The notes beneath the pieces were generated by a model that made no database searches, had not been told where the DNA came from, and saw only the letters and a program-made list of their open reading frames with translations. Both the position numbers and the translations under genes were made by a program. Positions 34,644-45,758 of a DNA stretch of 64,000 nt are shown here, in pieces; position 1 is the first letter of the stretch, and every line of letters starts with the position of its first letter. Source of the DNA: Girardinichthys multiradiatus (lineage: Eukaryota; Chordata; Actinopteri; Cyprinodontiformes; Goodeidae); the NCBI RefSeq assembly GCF_021462225.1, contig NC_061804.1:38267975-38331974 (forward strand). Reading direction: 5' to 3'.

Positions 34644-35273
34644 GCTACAAAGAAACTGACTCACATGAGGACCGCCCCAGGAAAGGAAGACCAAGAGTCA
34701 CCTCTGCTGCAGACAATAAGTTCATCCGAGTCACCAGCCTCAGAAATCGCAGATTAACAGCAGCTCAGATTAGAGAACAGGTCAATGCCACACAGAGTTC
34801 TAGCAGCAGACACATCTCTAGAACAACTGTTAAGAGGAGATTGTGTGAATCAGGCCTTCATGGTAAAATAGCTGCTAGGAAACCACTGCTGAGGACAGGC
34901 AACAAGCAGAAGAGACTTGTTTGGACTAAAGAACACAAGGAATGGACATTAGACCAGTGAAAATCTGTGCTTTGGTCTGATGAGTCCAAGTTTGAGATCT
35001 TTGGTTCCAACCATCGTGTCTTTGTGCGGCGCAAAGAGGTGAACGGATGGACTCTACATGCCTGGTTCCCACCGTGAAGCATGGAGGAGGTGTGATGGTG
35101 TGGGGGTGCTTTGCTGGTGACACTGTTGGGGATTTATTCAAAATTGAAGGTATGCTGAACCAGCATGGCTACCACAGCATCTTTCAGCAGCATGCTATTC
35201 CATCCGGTTTGGGTTGAGTTGGACCATCATTTATTTTTCAACAGGACAGTGAACCCAAACACAACCCCAGGCT
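34644..35273 (+). pseudogene. DD38E Tc1-like transposase fragment, copy 2
   Basis: It matches copy 1 from the first helix region (RYKETDSHEDRPRKGR) through LWSDESKFEIF to FQQD, with a stop after LDQ (34960) and frame breaks near 35030 and 35070. It keeps the ten bases missing from copy 1 after the first catalytic aspartate, so the frameshift in copy 1 is private. It is truncated at about 35273, before the catalytic glutamate. Confidence 0.85.
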
Positions 35274-35329
35274 GGGTCAAATCGGTGTCTAAAACGATGA
35301 CACAATTGAATTCATGCCCTTTGAGGTTT

Positions 35330-36435
35330 TCACATTTTATTACATGAAAACATCAAACAATGTATTTTATTGGGATTTTATGCACAAAGTAGTGTACATT
35401 TAAGTGGAAGAAAAAAAACATGCATAGTTTCCACAATTATCGACAAAAATCTGAAAAGTGTGGTATGCATTTGTATTCAGCCACACTGAGTAAATAATTT
35501 GTAGAGTCATATTCTGTTACATTACTGATACAAGTCTTTAGCATGTCTCTACCAGTTTTGCACGTAGAGATTGAAATTTGTGTCCCTTCTTTGTAAAATG
35601 GCTCAAATCAGTCAGACTGATTGGTTTCATCAGTGGACATCAATTTTAAAAACTTGTCACAGATTCTTATGGACATTCTAACACATTATTGTCCTTTGAT
35701 TTAAACTATGTTAGATCAAAGCATATGAAGACTTTTTCAAGTCTTTAACTACTTTTCTTCTTATCTCATATCTTGTTTTTAGCTCCATCCATTTTTCCAT
35801 CAACTTGGATTTACTTTCCTTTCCTTGAGAAAAACAGCTTCCCCAGAGCATGACACAGTCGTCACAATATTTCACTGTGGGGATGGTGCTTTCAGGGTGA
35901 TATGGAATGTTAGTTTTCATTCAAACGTAATGTTTTTCAACGTTCAGGTTTGGTCCTATCTGACCACAGCACCTTCTTCCACATTTGCTGTCTCTCTTAC
36001 ATGGCTTGTGTCAAACTTCAACCTGGCCTTTTTATGGCTTTCCTTTAACACGTGTTTTCTTCTTGTACACTTACATCTGTCATTACTGTGGCTTATGGTC
36101 CTATGCCTCACTGCACACAACCCTGCCCCTTTTAACAATCAAAGGGAAATCTGGAATGACCTACTCCAGACCAGGACCATTTATCTTTGAAACTCCAGGC
36201 ATAGTGATTATCTGGGTACATTTGTATTGAAATGTGCCCTGGGCTTTCAAAAGTCTGATCTTTTCACAAGCATTGGAAAAGGGGCTCTTGTCACTTTTCC
36301 ATTAAGGCCTGAGTTGTTAATTGCACAAGTAATAGTTGTCCTTCCAACAAATTCCACAGCTGAGCTGTGGATCTCTGGAGCTCATCTGGAGTTCCAATGC
36401 ACCTGTTCTATGATTAATGCCCCCTTGTAAAGATC
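35330..36435 (-). mobile_element. Decayed Tc1-like transposon, minus strand, part 1
   Basis: 35340-35480 is terminal-repeat-like (TATTTTATTGGGATTTTATG). 35560-36180 follows the minus-strand transposase, with the plus-strand phrase CACTGTGGGGATGGTG at 35873-35888. 36290-36430 corresponds to the N-terminal DNA-binding part. Multiple stops. It is interrupted by unrelated DNA and resumes at 37265. Confidence 0.7.
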
Positions 36436-37264
36436 TGGGCCTGTATTCACAAAGTTTCTCAGAGTTCTCTCAGAGAGCTCCTAACTTAGCCTATAAACTT
36501 TTGGCAATGATTCCTAAGAAAGGCTTAGACTACTGACATCATCATGAACAATACAGCAAATACTTCTTCAACTCATTTACTTCTGCCTTCTATGTATATA
36601 GTGCATAGATTATTGTACTGTCTCTCATCTAGAGTTGTATTTATGTATAAATAAAAGTTTTTGAGTTTTTCCAATTTTTTCCAAATTTTGTTTGAGAGCA
36701 TTTTACAGTCTGTAAACATTTTATTCATTCTGTACTATATTGTTTGAAATTTTGTTCACTTTGTATTCATGGTTATTCATTATTGTTTCTATTATTTATT
36801 TCTCCTTCCTAATATGACCTTACCAGAGATGGACCTTTAACTTGTCTAAGAGCTGACGGAAACTGAATGTTAAAGTGAATAAATAAATAAGAACCAAGAA
36901 AACAAACTTAGAGGTGACAAAGCAGCTCAACCAACACGGAGAGAGGAAGTAAATGGAGCACAGACTTCAAGGAAAGACAGATTTCAAAATAAACATGAAC
37001 TAAAGACTACACCTTCAACAACTTCTAGCAGAAACCTGTATGAGTTCCAACAACATTTAATTTCTCTTTTGGACAAATAAAGCATTTTCAAACTGAATTT
37101 AAATTGTATTTAATTTGACCTCGGATCAGCATCTAAACCTGAACCCATACAGGACGGGCACTAGGATCAACTACTGTAAATACAGAATACTTTGTGACAT
37201 AAACCCCAAACCACAAAAAATAATCATATAATGCAAAATCACAGTACTGAGGATCATGACAGTC
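36436..37264. other. Insertion inside the Tc1 relic, class unknown
   Basis: An 830-bp block begins GGGCCTGTATTCACAAAG, a terminus style seen in some fish DNA transposons (Harbinger-type is a guess). It contains no coding domain. No inverted terminus or target duplication could be confirmed. Confidence 0.4.
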
Positions 37265-37575
37265 CTTCCCTGACCTATCAGCTTGGGTGGATGGCCATAT
37301 GAGTGTGTAGGTTTGCCGTTATGCCATACCCTTTCCATTTTTAGATAATAGATTGAATAATCTTCTTGATGTTCACAGTTTTTGATCCTTAGTTTTTTTA
37401 GAATCTAACTAATGCTCACTAAAATTCTTGAACAAACCTATAAGGTCTTCACACAGCTAGAGTTACACAGACTCTGCTTCCTAATTACGTGCTTCCTATT
37501 TAGGCTGTAATTTAAACAATCATCAATCATAAAACTGCCTCATTTTGTCAACCTGTATATTTTTGATGAAGAAGG
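37265..37575 (-). mobile_element. Decayed Tc1-like transposon, minus strand, part 2
   Basis: It continues the 35330-36435 relic with the AGGTTTGCCGTTATGCCATACC and TAATAGATTGAATAATC region of the N-terminal coding part, then the leader. Confidence 0.6.
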
Positions 37576-38399
37576 TCATCATCTAATGTAAAACTTACTC
37601 AGTGGATTAATGGGAATTTGGGTTTTTGCTATAATTTCGTCATCTGGGCAGATTTCTGTGAGGTGTATTCCCTCTGCTGTGAAAGTGTTCCCTGCGGTCT
37701 TTGTGTTTCAGTCAAATGCTTGCTAGGCCTCCTGGATGCCAGGAATGGATAGATTTTAGGATAGACCTAAAGAAAGCCACAATCAGGAAACTGTCAGTAA
37801 ATGGAGGACTAAGTTCCCACTGACAGCAAAGAATTGTAAGTCTGAAAATGCTATGCTCTTTTCCTCTGTCGTCAAGCTCTGTCTGACAGCCATCACTGCT
37901 GAATTGTTCTTGCTGCGAACTTTAAAATTCCTGTGGTTAAAAAAGATCCTGCTGGATCTCATTCTCCACATATCTCCACTGAGAGTGAGCAGAAACAAAG
38001 ACACATGGAGTTTGTTACTGTTCTAAAGCATTAGTAATCCAATTATTATTTTTTTTTTCCAGGACTACTTTTCCTGTAGAATCTTATTTCAATCAGGATT
38101 TGAAACCCATGACTTTCTGGGTCTTGTGTGGACCGTAAATGTTGAGTATTTACATTTGGAGTTGCCAGAAACAAGGTAAGGTTTTCCTTAGATGCTTTTC
38201 CAGTTTCATTAAATCAAAGTGATGGCTGAAAGTACTGTTAGATCCATTATACAGTAAGTCTTGATGAATAAAATCATTGCACTGTTTTTCCAAAAGTTTA
38301 ATATCAACCATGGAGCTAACTGTGTGAAGACAAATACAATAAAACAGTAGGTTGTACATTAGGTTTCTGAAGTATTTGGCAGAGTTACCTTTAAACTGA
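37576..38399. other. Unassigned stretch
   Basis: No gene is recognised. Part of 38150-38400 may be leader of the following Tc1 relic. Confidence 0.35.
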
Positions 38400-38960
38400 G
38401 TCAAACATTTTAGGTTTCCTTCCAGAAGCTTCTCATACTAGTTTGCTGGGATTTTAGCCCATTCCTCCAGCCAGAGAAGGTGTACCTGAGTCAGGTTTGT
38501 AGGCCCCCTTGTTCACACACAATGTTTTATATCTGCTCATAATTTTTTTATTAGACTGAAGTTAGGTCTTTTGATGACCACTCCAAAACAATGACTTTGT
38601 TGTCCTTAAGCCACTTTGTAAGTCACGTTTCTGTGCAAGCTCAAAGTTCCTGGTTGATGTCTCAAGATGTTGCCTTCTTTCCACATAGCGTTATTTCCTC
38701 ATGATGCCATCTATTTTGAGAAGTGCACCAGTTCCTCTTGTAGCAAAACAGTGACACACATGATGCAGCCACCCCCATACTTCATAGTAGCAATTGTGTT
38801 CTTAGGCTTGCAAGTTTCTCCTTTTTCCTCCAAATTTAAAGATGGTTTTAGCACCAGACATTGCAGTTACATCCAACTAAACTTTAGATGTATTTTTAAA
38901 AACAGCCAAAAATAGCCAAAAATCTTGAAAATTTTGAGAAATGGCTTGTTCCTGCCTAAA
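38400..38960 (-). mobile_element. Decayed Tc1-like transposon of the Sleeping Beauty-like type
   Basis: The plus strand carries the landmarks of the reverse complement of an SB-like transposase. These are TCATGATGCCATCTATTTTG (38699-38718), AAGTGCACCAGTTCCTC, GATGCAGCCACCCCCATACT (38762-38781) and TTGTCCTTAAGCCACTTTG. Large deletions and stops. A second small piece of this type lies at 41690-41850. Confidence 0.75.
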
Positions 38961-39012
38961 TTGGCTTTTCAGTCTGTTAGTACAGGAATTGTGTCACTGT
39001 GGAAAAGGACAG

Positions 39013-39850
39013 TGTAAGGGATTATGATTATTGATTATAAATATTTATCAAAATTTATGATTAAAAATCATAATTCAGAAGAAATACATTTTTACCAAAA
39101 ATAAATTATTGTGAATAAAGATCAGAGATACACTCTGGTGGTGTGATTATTGGGCTCACAGCACTTAATAATTAGAATTTATTAATTATCATTAATAATT
39201 GATAATCATTAACCAAAACCACACCACATGTCACTGTGTTATCAACCGTTTTACCAAATGGTGTGAAACACTAACCTTATTTTGACAGATAATCACTCTT
39301 ACACAAAATAAACACAAACACTGTCTCTTTAACTATGTGAAAATGTATTAAACCAATTGTCCCTCTTACATTCAAACTATTCTGGTCCAACAACTTCCAC
39401 CTAATTAAGCATGCACTGTTCTTTGAAAGGGGTACATTACTAACTAAAAACAATAATAAAAAAAAAGAAAACACTGAACGTCTATGAAGATCAAACCAGC
39501 AGTTTATGGACAAATGAGAATAACACAACAATTTGGATTAATGGTGAAGCGATCCTCCATTGATGCGTGTCAATAGCGACTATCAGCTGGTAGAACGGTA
39601 GGGCCACACCCGAGACGCAGAGCGTATAGCAGCCGGCCCCTTAGCCACTACCAGCTGATAGCCCTGAATCTTGAACAAAGGGTCGTAAAACTCTGAGACT
39701 GGAGCTCAGTGGAAAAACCTCAAGGGTAAAAAAAATTATGAAACAATGTAGTGGCCAGGCCATGAAGCCAAGACTGTAGACTACAGTCTGCTTCGAACTT
39801 CTAAAAGTTAAACTTTAACTCCTGGCTCATTGCAATTAGCAGGACAAACA
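39013..39850 (+). repeat. LTR-like repeat family Y, copy 2
   Basis: It starts TGTAAGGGATTATGATTATT and ends AGGACAAACA. It is homologous to the reverse complement of 20450-21194, with an additional segment near 39560-39640 (two CAGCTG-containing phrases). No coding motif. A solo LTR is the best guess, without a confirmed target duplication. Confidence 0.65.
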
Positions 39851-42769
39851 CACACCCAAACGTTGAGCGCAACTGTGCTTCGCAGTTCAAAGGTATTCAC
39901 ACAGCAAATCCAAACAGTTCAGCATAAACACTTCAACCAATATGTCATGCAACAATTTAATACCTTGGATGAACTAATGGTGATCCTAATTCACCTTAAC
40001 TATGCCTCACCCTGCCCAGACTTCTAAATACACCTGTCCGATTTAATATAAAAAGAATGAAATTACTTTTGTGTCAGTTTCTTCTCTTCACCGGTTTGGG
40101 TCTGAAGAACAACAGCCCTGTAGTTGTCATGTGTCCATGATCAATAAAAAACGGGGAACTTCTCCTCTGTCCAAAATGAAGAAAATATGAGGAACCGTTG
40201 CAGTCAACTGGAAAAACAAGGAGGAAACTTGCTACCTTGGAAACAAAACCTCTGTGGGTTTTCACCTGCATCTGAGTTGAGTCTGACTGTCTTCGATTGG
40301 GATATGGATCTCCTGATTTTCTTGTATCAGACAATCAAGCTCTTATGGGAATGACCAGTATGGAGGAAAAGTAAACCCACCCACGAGCTTCTGTTTCTTC
40401 AGAGACGTAGTCTTGTGACACTACAGCTGGAAATGGCCCTTAAACGTTTGCTTCCATGGGTTTTTATGAACTCTGGTGACGTCAGACAGAAATCGCGGAT
40501 GGCCCAACAACTGTCTCTAACTAGATTGAGCCAGAATCTTCACAAGGTCTTTTGCTTTATTTCTGGGGTTGATTCACACATTTTACACCCAAACACACTC
40601 ATCTCTAGGAAAGAGAAGCCATCTCCTTTTTTATTGTTAGGATAGCTCGACATTCCCATGCTGTTTATACTTACACGTAATTGCTTGAACAGAAGAACAC
40701 GACATCTTCAGGCATCTGCAAATCATAACCAAAGATGACCCAGATTTGTGGAGGTGTTTAATTCTCTTTGTAATATCTTGGTTGGTTTCACAAATAAGCA
40801 GTGTGTTCAAGGTGTTACCATAATTTACATCCTGGCAGATTTTTCAAGTTATTTTAATTTTACTAACATATTTCTTCTGACTGGAAATAATAATATTTTA
40901 GAGAGGCCCAGTCAGAGAGTAGGTTGAAAAGGTCATCCAACCTCAAACACTTGGAGCTCATCAAAAAAAAAAAAAAAACTATCTAAAAACAATCAGGAAA
41001 CATGGGAAAAGCTGAGTAAATAAAAACAAAAATCTTTTATTGTTTCATTATGACATAAGTGCAGCCTATCTCATTCTGCATCATTAACAAACTTCTTGGT
41101 TGAATGAAGATAATTTTAAATCAGCATTTAATGTTGTGGCTCATCTTTTGAATTACATTTTTCTGACACTGTGTGTCATACTAATGTTCTGTCATTTTTT
41201 AGTATTTGATCACTTGCTTTAAACATTTAGTGACAAATTAATCCTCCCTAACTGAGGTTAATAAGGAGTTTAATTAAAACTAATGGACCAGGCTCCTTTA
41301 GGACAGGAGAAGTCCATCTGTTCCATAAAACTCCCCATATTTAAAAGCACTTTACCTTATCACTGCATCTCAAAGCCTTGTCTGTTGCGCTATAGACCAT
41401 TTGTTGTTTTAAATTGTTAGATTTTAGCTGGCTACCAGAATAAAATTAGAATGACTTTATTATAATTTTCTTGCTATAAAACATGGAGTTGCTGACTGTA
41501 TATGTTTGTATTTAAAGATAGTGAAAAGTATCAACAGATTAAACAAAAAAAGATCTAGGATGTCTTTGCAAAATGCTACATTTGAATGTATATTTCAACT
41601 GTTAAAACAGCATTGCAATCCTCATCGCTGTATTCACCATTTTACAACACAGTCAAGAAAATTATTCATCTTTCATTTTATTTTTATTTCCTCATCATGC
41701 CACCACTTACTTCACAGTTGGGATGGTGTTCTCAGGCTAGCAAGCTTTCCCTTTTATCCTCTAAATTTAAAGATGGTGGTCACCACTATACACTCCACAG
41801 ACCACAGTACACTTCTTCAATCTGGTCACCATGTCTAAGGATTAAGGGGAAGCCTAGTGAATCACCAACGCAGTGGTCCCCAGGGTAGTTTACAAGCTAT
41901 CTGGTGGCAGGCTGCAAAATGTGGATGTAACATGTCACAAGATGATTAAGTCTGGACATGGTGAGGGAGTCATTGTTAACACACCTTGTCAATGTCACAA
42001 GAAATACAGGACAACACGTGGGCAAAGGCAGACTGGGTTGCTCGTTGAAATTTAAAGCAAAGGGACTGTAGAGAAAGCTGCCAAAATTAAGGGATCACAC
42101 TTCTCAGTCTCCCTGGGATAGTAGGAACAGGTGCAACCCCGCTTCCAGAGAGTGTGACAGGCATATGGCTGTCCCAGGCCTAGATGCCTATTTTCAATGG
42201 TCATTGGGCAAGAGGCCAGTCTATCACAGAAACCTGGATCAACTTGGTTATAAATTGAAGTGAATTCCAAAGAGAGGACCACCTGCAAAGCCTGTGCCTC
42301 CCAGGAGGCACAACTTTGAGGCTGGGTCAATCAAATGTTGAGCAGAGATCTTCTATCCACTGAAAGGGACATTCCTCAGCACAGAAGATCCAGAGATCAA
42401 GAGATCAGGAGATATAGGGATCCGGTCTGGTTCAATGAGAGGTACCATAACACGGGGTAAGAGTAAGGTGTCTCATTAGGCCTTCCTTTTCTGAAACCTT
42501 CCCAACTTTCCTTCAGACTCCGTCTGGTATTTATAAAATCTAAAACAAGCATACAAAATTTCAGGTTTATGTTTTACAGAAAGAAAGATACATTAGATAA
42601 AGTATTTAATCAATTATCAGAATGTTCATTTGACCACCCGTTGAAAAATTCCCTTTAAATATATTTTTTTGTTTATGTCCTGGTAATTAAATAATTATAT
42701 CAGTTTAGATTAATAATAGTTTAATCATTGATTATTGTATAGATTCAATATAATGGTTGAGTTCATCTT
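39851..42769. other. Mostly unassigned stretch
   Basis: Apart from the Tc1 fragment at 41690-41850 no family is recognised. Several 60-110 codon frames (40074-40645, 41506-42330) have no domain motif. An A16-type run lies near 40963-40978. Confidence 0.4.
41690..41850 (-). mobile_element. Fragment of an SB-like Tc1 transposase
   Basis: The plus strand reads CTCATCATGCCACCACTTAC, then GGGATGGTGTTCTCAGGCTA, then CCTCTAAATTTAAAGATGGT, matching the order in the relic at 38400-38960. No frame survives. Confidence 0.6.
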
Positions 42770-42985
42770 GTAACCAGTGGGTTGCCGGTTTGAACCCCCA
42801 CTCTGTCCGTCTTAGTCATTGTGTCCTTGGGCAAGACACTTCACAGACAGGGGCCACAATGTAGTTTACCATTGTCAGTGTTAGAATTTGTGTATGAATG
42901 GGTAGATGACTGAATGTAGTGTAAAGCACTTTGGGATCCTCTGACTTGATAAAGCGCTATACAAGTGAAGGCCAGTTACCATTTA
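42770..42985 (+). mobile_element. tRNA-derived SINE of a second type, degraded head
   Basis: A B-box-like GGTTTGAACCC lies at 42787-42797, followed by the CCTTGGGCAAGACACTTCAC and CTTTGGGATCCTCTGAC core and the terminal AAAGCGCTATACAAGTG phrase common to abundant teleost SINEs. The A box is degraded. It differs from the SINE at 5029-5378. Confidence 0.75.
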
Positions 42986-42999
42986 CAAATGTATTCAAC

Positions 43000-43164
43000 T
43001 GTCTGTAGTCGAAAACTCCTAAATACAATCCAGTTCAACAAAGTGGCTTCAGAAATCATTTAAATCATTTAAAGATGGTAAATAGCGTCTAGCTGTGTGT
43101 AATATATTCTCAGTATATATCCATCCGTTCTGTGAAGCCTTACAGAATTGTTAGGGAACATTAG
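43000..43164 (+). mobile_element. Tc1 relic, leader part, cut by a family X repeat
   Basis: 43020-43164 resembles the Tc1 leader (CAATCCAGTTCAACAAAGTG, GTTCTGTGAAGCC, GGGAACATTAG) and stops exactly where TGTTGGGACC begins. Its coding 3' part may be the piece at 47559-47835. Confidence 0.6.
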
Positions 43165-43740
43165 TGTTGGGACCACAGCCATGGTTACAATGTGAAAGGC
43201 CAGTACAGACTTTCCTGGAACTTTCAAAATAAATTGCATTAACCTACTTCTGGCACAGCCAGGAAACGGGATAACTGTAGATTTCCTGTGACGTCACTTT
43301 CCAAATAAAAGCACCGCTCTTGCTACATCCTACCTCTTCCATCCGGACTCCGCTGCGAGGCTGGCCAGAGAGACAGCGCGCTAATGTCTTTTTGCTGGCA
43401 AACAGACATAACTCTTCAACTGAATCCGAGTGTCATACAATCATCGATCATATGCACTGAGTTAAGTACTAATGAATTACTGTTGAAAGATTTTTATTCA
43501 TTCATAAAAAAGGGTAAATTAAGGTCTAAGCGTGGCTTGACTTTGCCCTCTGAGATTTACAGAGATTAACTTTTTCTAGAGAGTTCCCAGCATGACGCCG
43601 AGTGGAGCAGTTTCCTGGTCTGAAAGAAGGACAACAGGAGCCGCATCACCATGGTTACGATAACGTGCAGTTTGGTGGCCCGACAGAACGAGCCACTCCC
43701 CACAACTAAGGAGGATAACTGTAGCTAACCGTTTGAATGT
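43165..43740 (+). repeat. Unclassified repeat family X, 5' module, copy 1
   Basis: It starts TGTTGGGACCACAGCCATGG and is a direct repeat of 45759-46385. Shared landmarks are ACTTCTGGCACA, GCTGGCAAACAGACATAA, GTCATACAATCATCGATC and ATGACGCCGAG. It contains ACTTTCCAAATAAAAGC, a possible TATA-like region. Not coding. It could be an LTR. Confidence 0.75.
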
Positions 43741-44088
43741 AGGGGTTGATGTGCGCAGGTTACAAGCGTGCAAAATAGCCTACTGACTGCCAAGACTCAC
43801 TCTGAAGCCAGTGGTATCTTACAATGTTGAGCCTGGAAAACAGTAAATAAAAATATATCTGTCGGCTTGCTGTCTAAAGTTTACGCAGTTCTTATTATTG
43901 TGATTAGATGGTTGATTACATTGATGGTTGTGATTGGTTTTTGCTCAGAACGTCATCTGCAGCAGTGATTTATGGGTAATATACTTTGGCGAAGTCCGCT
44001 TAGAACGCGCAATTCAGGGACACAAGGGTGGATGTGCGAGTATTGGGACAGGGCCTAATAAGTTGGCACCAGGTCTGTCTAACCCTTT

Positions 44089-44106
44089 CTAACCCTAACC
44101 CTAACC
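44089..44106 (+). repeat. Short interstitial telomere-like repeat, (CTAACC)3
   Basis: Three perfect units of the vertebrate telomere hexamer complement, preceded by the degenerate AACCCTTT. Too short to mean a chromosome fusion. Confidence 0.85.
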
Positions 44107-44540
44107 ATTCAGGTATCTGGGTCCGCCCAAGACAGATTACAACCCCCGTGTAAATTAAGTTGCAACTATGCAATGTACTACCCAAGACAGCGAGCAGAGG
44201 GTGCAGTAGGCTATTAAATGGGACTTTGGAGGCAGTAAAGAAGACTCTACCGGTAGTAGTTCAAACAGAAGTAGTAATGGCAGACAATAGAGAAAAGCTG
44301 TGCATAAAGCTGGATATATTATGTTTTTTGTGAAACAAAATTAACCTTTACACTGTTTTTAGGCGAGAATGTAGCTGTGTAAAACTGAAGTATTTGTTCG
44401 GTTTACCAAGATATCGCTTAACTACAAAAGTGCGCTAACAGCCAGTTCACCAGCTGTCAGCTGACTTGATGTTAATGTTTGGATTATTTGTTATTATGCT
44501 CTACAAATGAATGGATTTAAACTAGTTATTATGTTAGTGT

Positions 44541-44910
44541 CAGTCAGTCAGTCATTTTCTAGCGCTTATTCCATAGTGGGTCGCGGGGGAGCTGGTGCCT
44601 ATCTCCAGCAGTCTATGGGCGAGAGGCAGGGTACACCCTGGACAGGTAGCCAGTCCATCGCAGGGCAACACACAAACAACCATGCACACACTCATTCATT
44701 CATACACCTAAGGGCAATTTAGAGAGACCAATTAATGCCTAGCAGGCATGTCTTTGGACTATGGGAGGAAGCCGGAGTACCCGGTGAGAACCCACGCATG
44801 CACAGGGAGAACATGCAAACTCCATGCAGAAAGAGCCCTGGCCGGGAATCTAACCCCAGACCTTCTTGCTGCAAGGCAACAGTGCAACCAACTGCGCCAC
44901 CGTGCTGCCC
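44541..44910 (-). mobile_element. tRNA-derived SINE inside segment B
   Basis: Reverse complement of the SINE at 5029-5378, with more substitutions in the body. The TGACTGACTG tail lies at 44541-44552 and the head ends CGTGCTGCCC at 44910. It is followed by ACGCTACTTTGGT (44911-44923), the reverse complement of the left target duplication of the first SINE, but there is no such copy on its tail side. Confidence 0.9.
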
Positions 44911-45664
44911 ACGCTACTTTGGTGATAACGGAATTAAAAACAGATTTACTAAAGGGGCAAACAGAAATGGTTTTGCAGGTGGAGGCCACAGACATTTTTC
45001 CATTACAATTTTTTTTTGCCTGCTTTTCAGTAGTTTTGCATTTGACCAAGGTAAGTGTCACTACTAGTACCTGTGCAGTACCCTTAGGGAATTAGTGAAA
45101 AACTTTTTTCTATAAAAAGAAAAAAAAAGTTTTGTGGATTTGGGTCCTTATTGAATTCACTGATTTAATTTTGCGAGGCCATGTATCCCCATGTATCCAA
45201 AATAACACTATAACTGAAAGATCAGGCAGACAACATTAGGCAATGGTAAAGCAAGAATTGCACAAGTTCTGTACTGTTTGCTGTAAATACAAAACAAATG
45301 TTCTTTTGTGGAATGAAGGATGAGTTGAATTAGCTGAATATGTCTCTGTATTTGGATACTAACAAACAGTTTGCGGAAAAGACTTTAGATTATCATTTGC
45401 TCATGGCAGAGGCTCATTTTCTGTCATTTTTTGGATTCTTGTGTACAACTGGCAACTTCTTGTAGTTTAAGTTAAATATATACAAAATTACAATATTAGA
45501 GTTTCATTGAAAAAGTGAACCAAAATTCCAAAATACATACACTTTATATTTCAAATATACCAGTCTCTTGCAGATACTCAGAAGCATGTCTTCTCTAACC
45601 AAGCCTTAAATAAATACAAAAGTTCATGTTTTTCTGTTCATAAAAGAGCTGTGATAATCAAATC
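44911..45664 (-). repeat. Segment B: inverted copy of segment A
   Basis: It matches the reverse complement of 4271-5028 along its whole length. Outside the pair the flanks are unrelated. See the findings for the retrocopy interpretation. Confidence 0.92.
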
Positions 45665-45758
45665 AAATAATAAAATTTTAATATTTCTGCAACGTATGAG
45701 ATAAACTAAAGTTTTTGCTAACCTGCTGACATACTGAGATACTGGTCTGAGTTGATGG

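Noticed and set aside
44089..44106. Chromosome fusion scar from telomere repeats
   Set aside because: Only three units, and scattered CTAACC words are common in this DNA.
45021..45056. A polypyrimidine tract and CAG, then 20 bases, then CAAG/GTAAGT, like a micro-exon
   Set aside because: Also present in inverse at segment A (4886-4905). There is no neighbouring exon, no open reading context, and the segment looks non-coding.
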